From positions 150,978-214,977 of the forward strand of contig NZ_CABFVH010000005.1 of NCBI RefSeq assembly GCF_902141855.1: a DNA stretch of 64,000 nt. The letters run 5' to 3'. Source of the stretch: Methylobacterium dankookense (GTDB lineage: Bacteria > Pseudomonadota > Alphaproteobacteria > Rhizobiales > Beijerinckiaceae). Positions within the stretch are counted from its first letter, which is position 1. Each line of letters starts with the position of its first letter. Below, one piece after another: positions 61,859 to 64,000 of the stretch. Position numbers and translations under genes: made by a program. The notes beneath the pieces are model-generated. The model was not told the origin of the DNA. It searched no databases and saw only the letters and a list, made by a program, of their open reading frames with translations.

Positions 61859-63327
61859 CGCAGTTCCTCGTGCCAGGTGCGGCCGTCGCGCTCGATCAGG
61901 GCGATCGCCGCGGTCGGCCCCCAGGTGCCGGCGGGATAGGGGCGGGGCGTCTCCGGCCGGTCCGCCCAGGCCTTCAGGACGCCGTCGGCCCAGGCCCAGG
62001 CCGCCTCGACCTCGTCGCGGCGCATGAACAGGGTGGCGTTGCCGCGCACCACGTCCATGAGCAGGCGCTCGTAGGCGTCCGGGTAGCGCTGCTTGAAGGT
62101 CTCCTCGAACGAGATGTCGAGGTTGGTCGGACGCAGGCGCATGCCGCCGGGCCCCGGATCCTTGGTCATCACCTCGAGCTTCATGCCCTCCTGCGGCTGC
62201 AGGCGGATGACGAGGCGGTTCGGCTCGCGCCCGAAGGATTCCTCCGGGAAGATCGAGAACGGCGAGGCGCGGAACTGCACCACGATCTCGGACAATTTCT
62301 GCGGCATGCGCTTGCCGGTGCGCAGGTAGAAAGGCACGCCGGCCCAGCGCCAGGACTGCACCTCGACCTTCATGGCGACGAAGGTCTCGGTCCGGCTCGG
62401 TCCGTCCAGTTCCTTGAGATAGCCCTCGACCGGCTGGCCGTTGACGGCGCCGGCGCCGTACTGGCCGCGCACGGTCACCTGCTGAACATCGTTGGCTGTG
62501 ATGGGCTTGAGGGCGCGCAGCACCTTCAGCTTCTCGTCGCGCACCGCGTTGGCGTCGAGGTTGAGCGGGCTCTCCATCGCGGTGAGGCAGAGGAGCTGCA
62601 GCAGGTGGTTCTGCAGCATGTCGCGCAGCGCGCCCGATCTGTCGTAGTAGCCGGCGCGGCCCTCGACGCCCACCGTCTCGGCCACTGTGATCTGGACGTG
62701 GTCGATCACGTCCGCGGTCCAGAGCCGCTCGAAGATCGTGTTGGCGAAGCGCAGCGCCAGCAGGTTCTGCACCGTCTCCTTGCCGAGATAGTGGTCGATG
62801 CGGAAGATCTGGTGCTCGGGGAAGACCTCGCCGACCGCGTCGTTGATGGCGCGGGCCGAGGTCAGGTCCTTGCCGATCGGCTTCTCCAGCACGACGCGGG
62901 ACTTCTCGCCGATCAGCCCGTGCTTGGCGAGGTTGCGGCAGATCGGGCCGTAGAGGTCGGGCGAGGTGGCGAGGTAGTAGGGCCGCACCTGGTCCGGCCG
63001 CTCGGCCAGCAGCGCGGCCAGCGCGCTCCAGCCCTCCTCGCCCGCGCCGTCCACGTGCACGTAGTCGAGATGCGCGATGAAGCCGTCCAGGGCGCCCTCG
63101 CGGATGTCCTGCGGCGGCACGAAGCGCTTGATCGCGTCGCGCGCCCGCTCGCGGAATTCCTCCGCCGAGATCGCGGTGCGCGAGGCGCCGATGATGCGGC
63201 TCGTCTCCGGGATCTGTTCGTCCTGGAAGCGGTAGAACAGGGCCGGCAGCAGCTTGCGGGTCGTCAGGTCGCCGGTGGCGCCGAACACGACGCAGTCGAA
63301 GGAGGCGACGGGGATGATGGTGGCCAA
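61855..63327 (-). CDS. zwf: Glucose-6-phosphate 1-dehydrogenase
   Basis: 490 residues, the normal length. N-terminal GATGDLTTRKLLPALF binds NADP. The active-site signature RIDHYLGKETVQN is intact, as are VVLEKPIGKD and the substrate-binding YYDRSGALRDMLQNHL. First step of the oxidative pentose phosphate and Entner-Doudoroff routes. It starts at TTG (63327) with GGGAG upstream, which may limit translation. A family B repeat lies 140 bp upstream. Confidence 0.95.
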   Translation of the reverse strand: MATIIPVASFDCVVFGATGDLTTRKLLPALFYRFQDEQIPETSRIIGASRTAISAEEFRERARDAIKRFVPPQDIREGALDGFIAHLDYVHVDGAGEEGWSALAALLAERPDQVRPYYLATSPDLYGPICRNLAKHGLIGEKSRVVLEKPIGKDLTSARAINDAVGEVFPEHQIFRIDHYLGKETVQNLLALRFANTIFERLWTADVIDHVQITVAETVGVEGRAGYYDRSGALRDMLQNHLLQLLCLTAMESPLNLDANAVRDEKLKVLRALKPITANDVQQVTVRGQYGAGAVNGQPVEGYLKELDGPSRTETFVAMKVEVQSWRWAGVPFYLRTGKRMPQKLSEIVVQFRASPFSIFPEESFGREPNRLVIRLQPQEGMKLEVMTKDPGPGGMRLRPTNLDISFEETFKQRYPDAYERLLMDVVRGNATLFMRRDEVEAAWAWADGVLKAWADRPETPRPYPAGTWGPTAAIALIERDGRTWHEELR

Positions 63328-63465
63328 GGGCGGCTCCCGGTATCCTTGAGGGGCGACGGCGCCGACACCCGAGCCGACCGGTTCGCCGCCGACGGGATTA
63401 TACCCCTGCAGGAACCTCGCCAAGGCGGATCGGCGATGCCGCGCCTCGCGTGCGTCGGCCCCTCT

Positions 63466-63573
63466 GATACCGCGTCCGGTTGATCGGACCGGAGGCGGTC
63501 TCAGCAAGCCCGCGCGGCGCTTGAGCGAAGGCGACATCCGCCATCCCGAAGGGAGCACCCGGATGTCGTATGA
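63466..63573 (+). repeat. Family B interspersed repeat, copy 4
   Basis: It has the same orientation as copies 1 and 3. The palindrome is GTCCGGTTGATCGGACCGGA with a GGAGGCGGTCTCAGC variant; it ends CACCCGGATGTCGTATGAGC. It lies in the zwf upstream region. Confidence 0.88.
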
Positions 63574-63592
63574 GCGGCTCATCCGGGGATCC

Positions 63593-63642
63593 CCAGGGAC
63601 CCGGTCCCTTGGGTTGGAGTCTTCAGGGGCGAGACCCCTGAA
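63593..63642 (+). repeat. Family C-like double hairpin, diverged copy 5
   Basis: CCAGGGACCCGGTCCCTTGG (63593-63612) and TTCAGGGGCGAGACCCCTGAA, cited as TTCAGGGG...CCCCTGAA (63622-63642), share the two-hairpin plan but not the exact bases. Confidence 0.4.
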
Positions 63643-63738
63643 GGTGGCGCGGCGCGAAGGACGGGCTCCGCCCCTCGGCTCGGGCGCAGGGATTGGCCCC
63701 TTGGACAATCGATCGTCGCAGCCTTGCGAGGGACAGCC

Positions 63739-63993
63739 TCACAGGTCGGGTATGACCCTGACCCTTTTGGGCAGAACGCCTCGCACATGCTGGTCTGCCG
63801 TATCACAGATCAGCTTGTAGAAGGCCCTGTAGCCCTCTTTGCTCGTTGGATAGATATGGGAGGAAGAATAGGCCCATATATCTGAGAGTTCCTTATCGCT
63901 TAGAGCCCGTCCGATAAGGGGCTGAGGCAGGGTTGAGTGGCCGGGATGGCAGTGATTCCAAGAGGGTGCTGAAACCTGACCTGGATCTGCCAT
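63739..63993 (-). pseudogene. Truncated gene remnant fused to a probable IS end
   Basis: The minus-strand frame reads a plausible protein tail (LSDKELSDIWAYSSSHIYPT, EGYRAFYKLICDTADQHVRG, VLPKRVRVIPDL) of lower GC than the rest of the window. Upstream it runs into sequence like an insertion-sequence terminus, where the translated residues look non-native. The 5' part of the gene is missing in the window. Family not recognised. Confidence 0.4.
63891..63919. other. Inverted repeat at the presumed IS junction
   Basis: CCTTATCG (63891-63898) and CGATAAGG (63912-63919) are exact arms with a 13-nt spacer. The right arm lies within GAGCCCGTCCGATAAGG. Confidence 0.45.
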
Positions 63994-64000
63994 GTGGACC
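63903..64000 (-). mobile_element. Partial IS5-family-like element end
   Basis: GAGCCCGTCCGATAAGG resembles the terminal inverted repeat of IS5-group elements as I recall it. It is preceded by TTA, a possible target-site duplicate. The sequence continues to the window edge without a transposase visible, so the assignment is tentative. Confidence 0.35.

Noticed and set aside
1..64000. CRISPR array, tRNA, rRNA, prophage or defence island
   Set aside because: No regularly spaced repeats, no tRNA-like or rRNA sequence and no phage or nuclease-defence genes were noticed while reading; a tRNAscan/Infernal run would be decisive.

Overview
This is a GC-rich (about 70%) chromosomal window from an alphaproteobacterium, most likely a Rhizobiales member of the Methylobacterium group. 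That placement is inference. It rests on the extreme GC bias, the gene families present (MbfA/VIT-type iron exporter, DUF2093, DUF4169, CHRD, HisZ, CheZ, an oxalate/formate-type antiporter, divergent opgG/opgH) and dense families of palindromic intergenic repeats. I saw no rRNA or tRNA genes, CRISPR array or prophage. About 66 protein-coding genes are supported.

Layout. 1-6.2 kb: 3' end of a Cys/Met-metabolism PLP enzyme, a fused two-module iron permease, dapB, gpmA, alkB and two small membrane-protein genes (DUF817, DUF2809). 6.2-13 kb: an exported protein, an OxlT-like antiporter, a Tat-exported Gfo/Idh/MocA oxidoreductase, a PAP2 phosphatase, a 2'-5' RNA ligase-like protein and an AlgX/AlgJ-like SGNH protein. 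13-19 kb: glutathionyl-hydroquinone reductase, a thioredoxin-TPR/Lon-N/Trm112 operon, and a divergent LysR/tautomerase pair. 19-29.2 kb: priA carrying an in-frame insertion of intergenic repeat sequence, an MFS transporter, iron ABC genes (ATPase and binding protein), ribF, a cheY-cheZ pair and a creatininase-like amidohydrolase. 29.3-38.8 kb: a YgiQ radical-SAM protein, a small HExxH protein, a patatin, a tightly coupled amino-sugar recycling operon (murQ, SIS isomerase, nagA), a CHRD protein and a 3-methyladenine glycosylase. 39-45.6 kb: a cobalt-type nitrile hydratase operon, a TPP-dependent decarboxylase/synthase, a small AT-rich locus, a phosphoesterase and an MbfA-like VIT protein behind two iron-box-like palindromes. 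45.7-64 kb: a lipid A/Kdo operon, fumC with two small partners, P450, hisZ-hisG, divergent opgH/opgG, a diguanylate cyclase, zwf, and a truncated gene apparently interrupted by an insertion-sequence end.

Shared themes. Cell-envelope functions are scattered but numerous: lipid A/Kdo, periplasmic glucans, peptidoglycan amino-sugar recovery, PAP2 and the AlgX-like protein. Iron handling appears three times: the orphan permease, the separate ATPase/binding-protein pair, and the VIT exporter with its operator-like dyads. Translational coupling by 1-8 bp overlaps recurs in most operons.

Repeats. At least three interspersed repeat families (called A, B and C here) sit between genes, and a fourth kind lies inside priA. 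I found no convincing novel defence or mobile system. The most unusual items are the repeat-derived insertion in PriA, the repeat families themselves, the lone VIT exporter with paired dyads, and the solitary AlgX-like and HExxH proteins.
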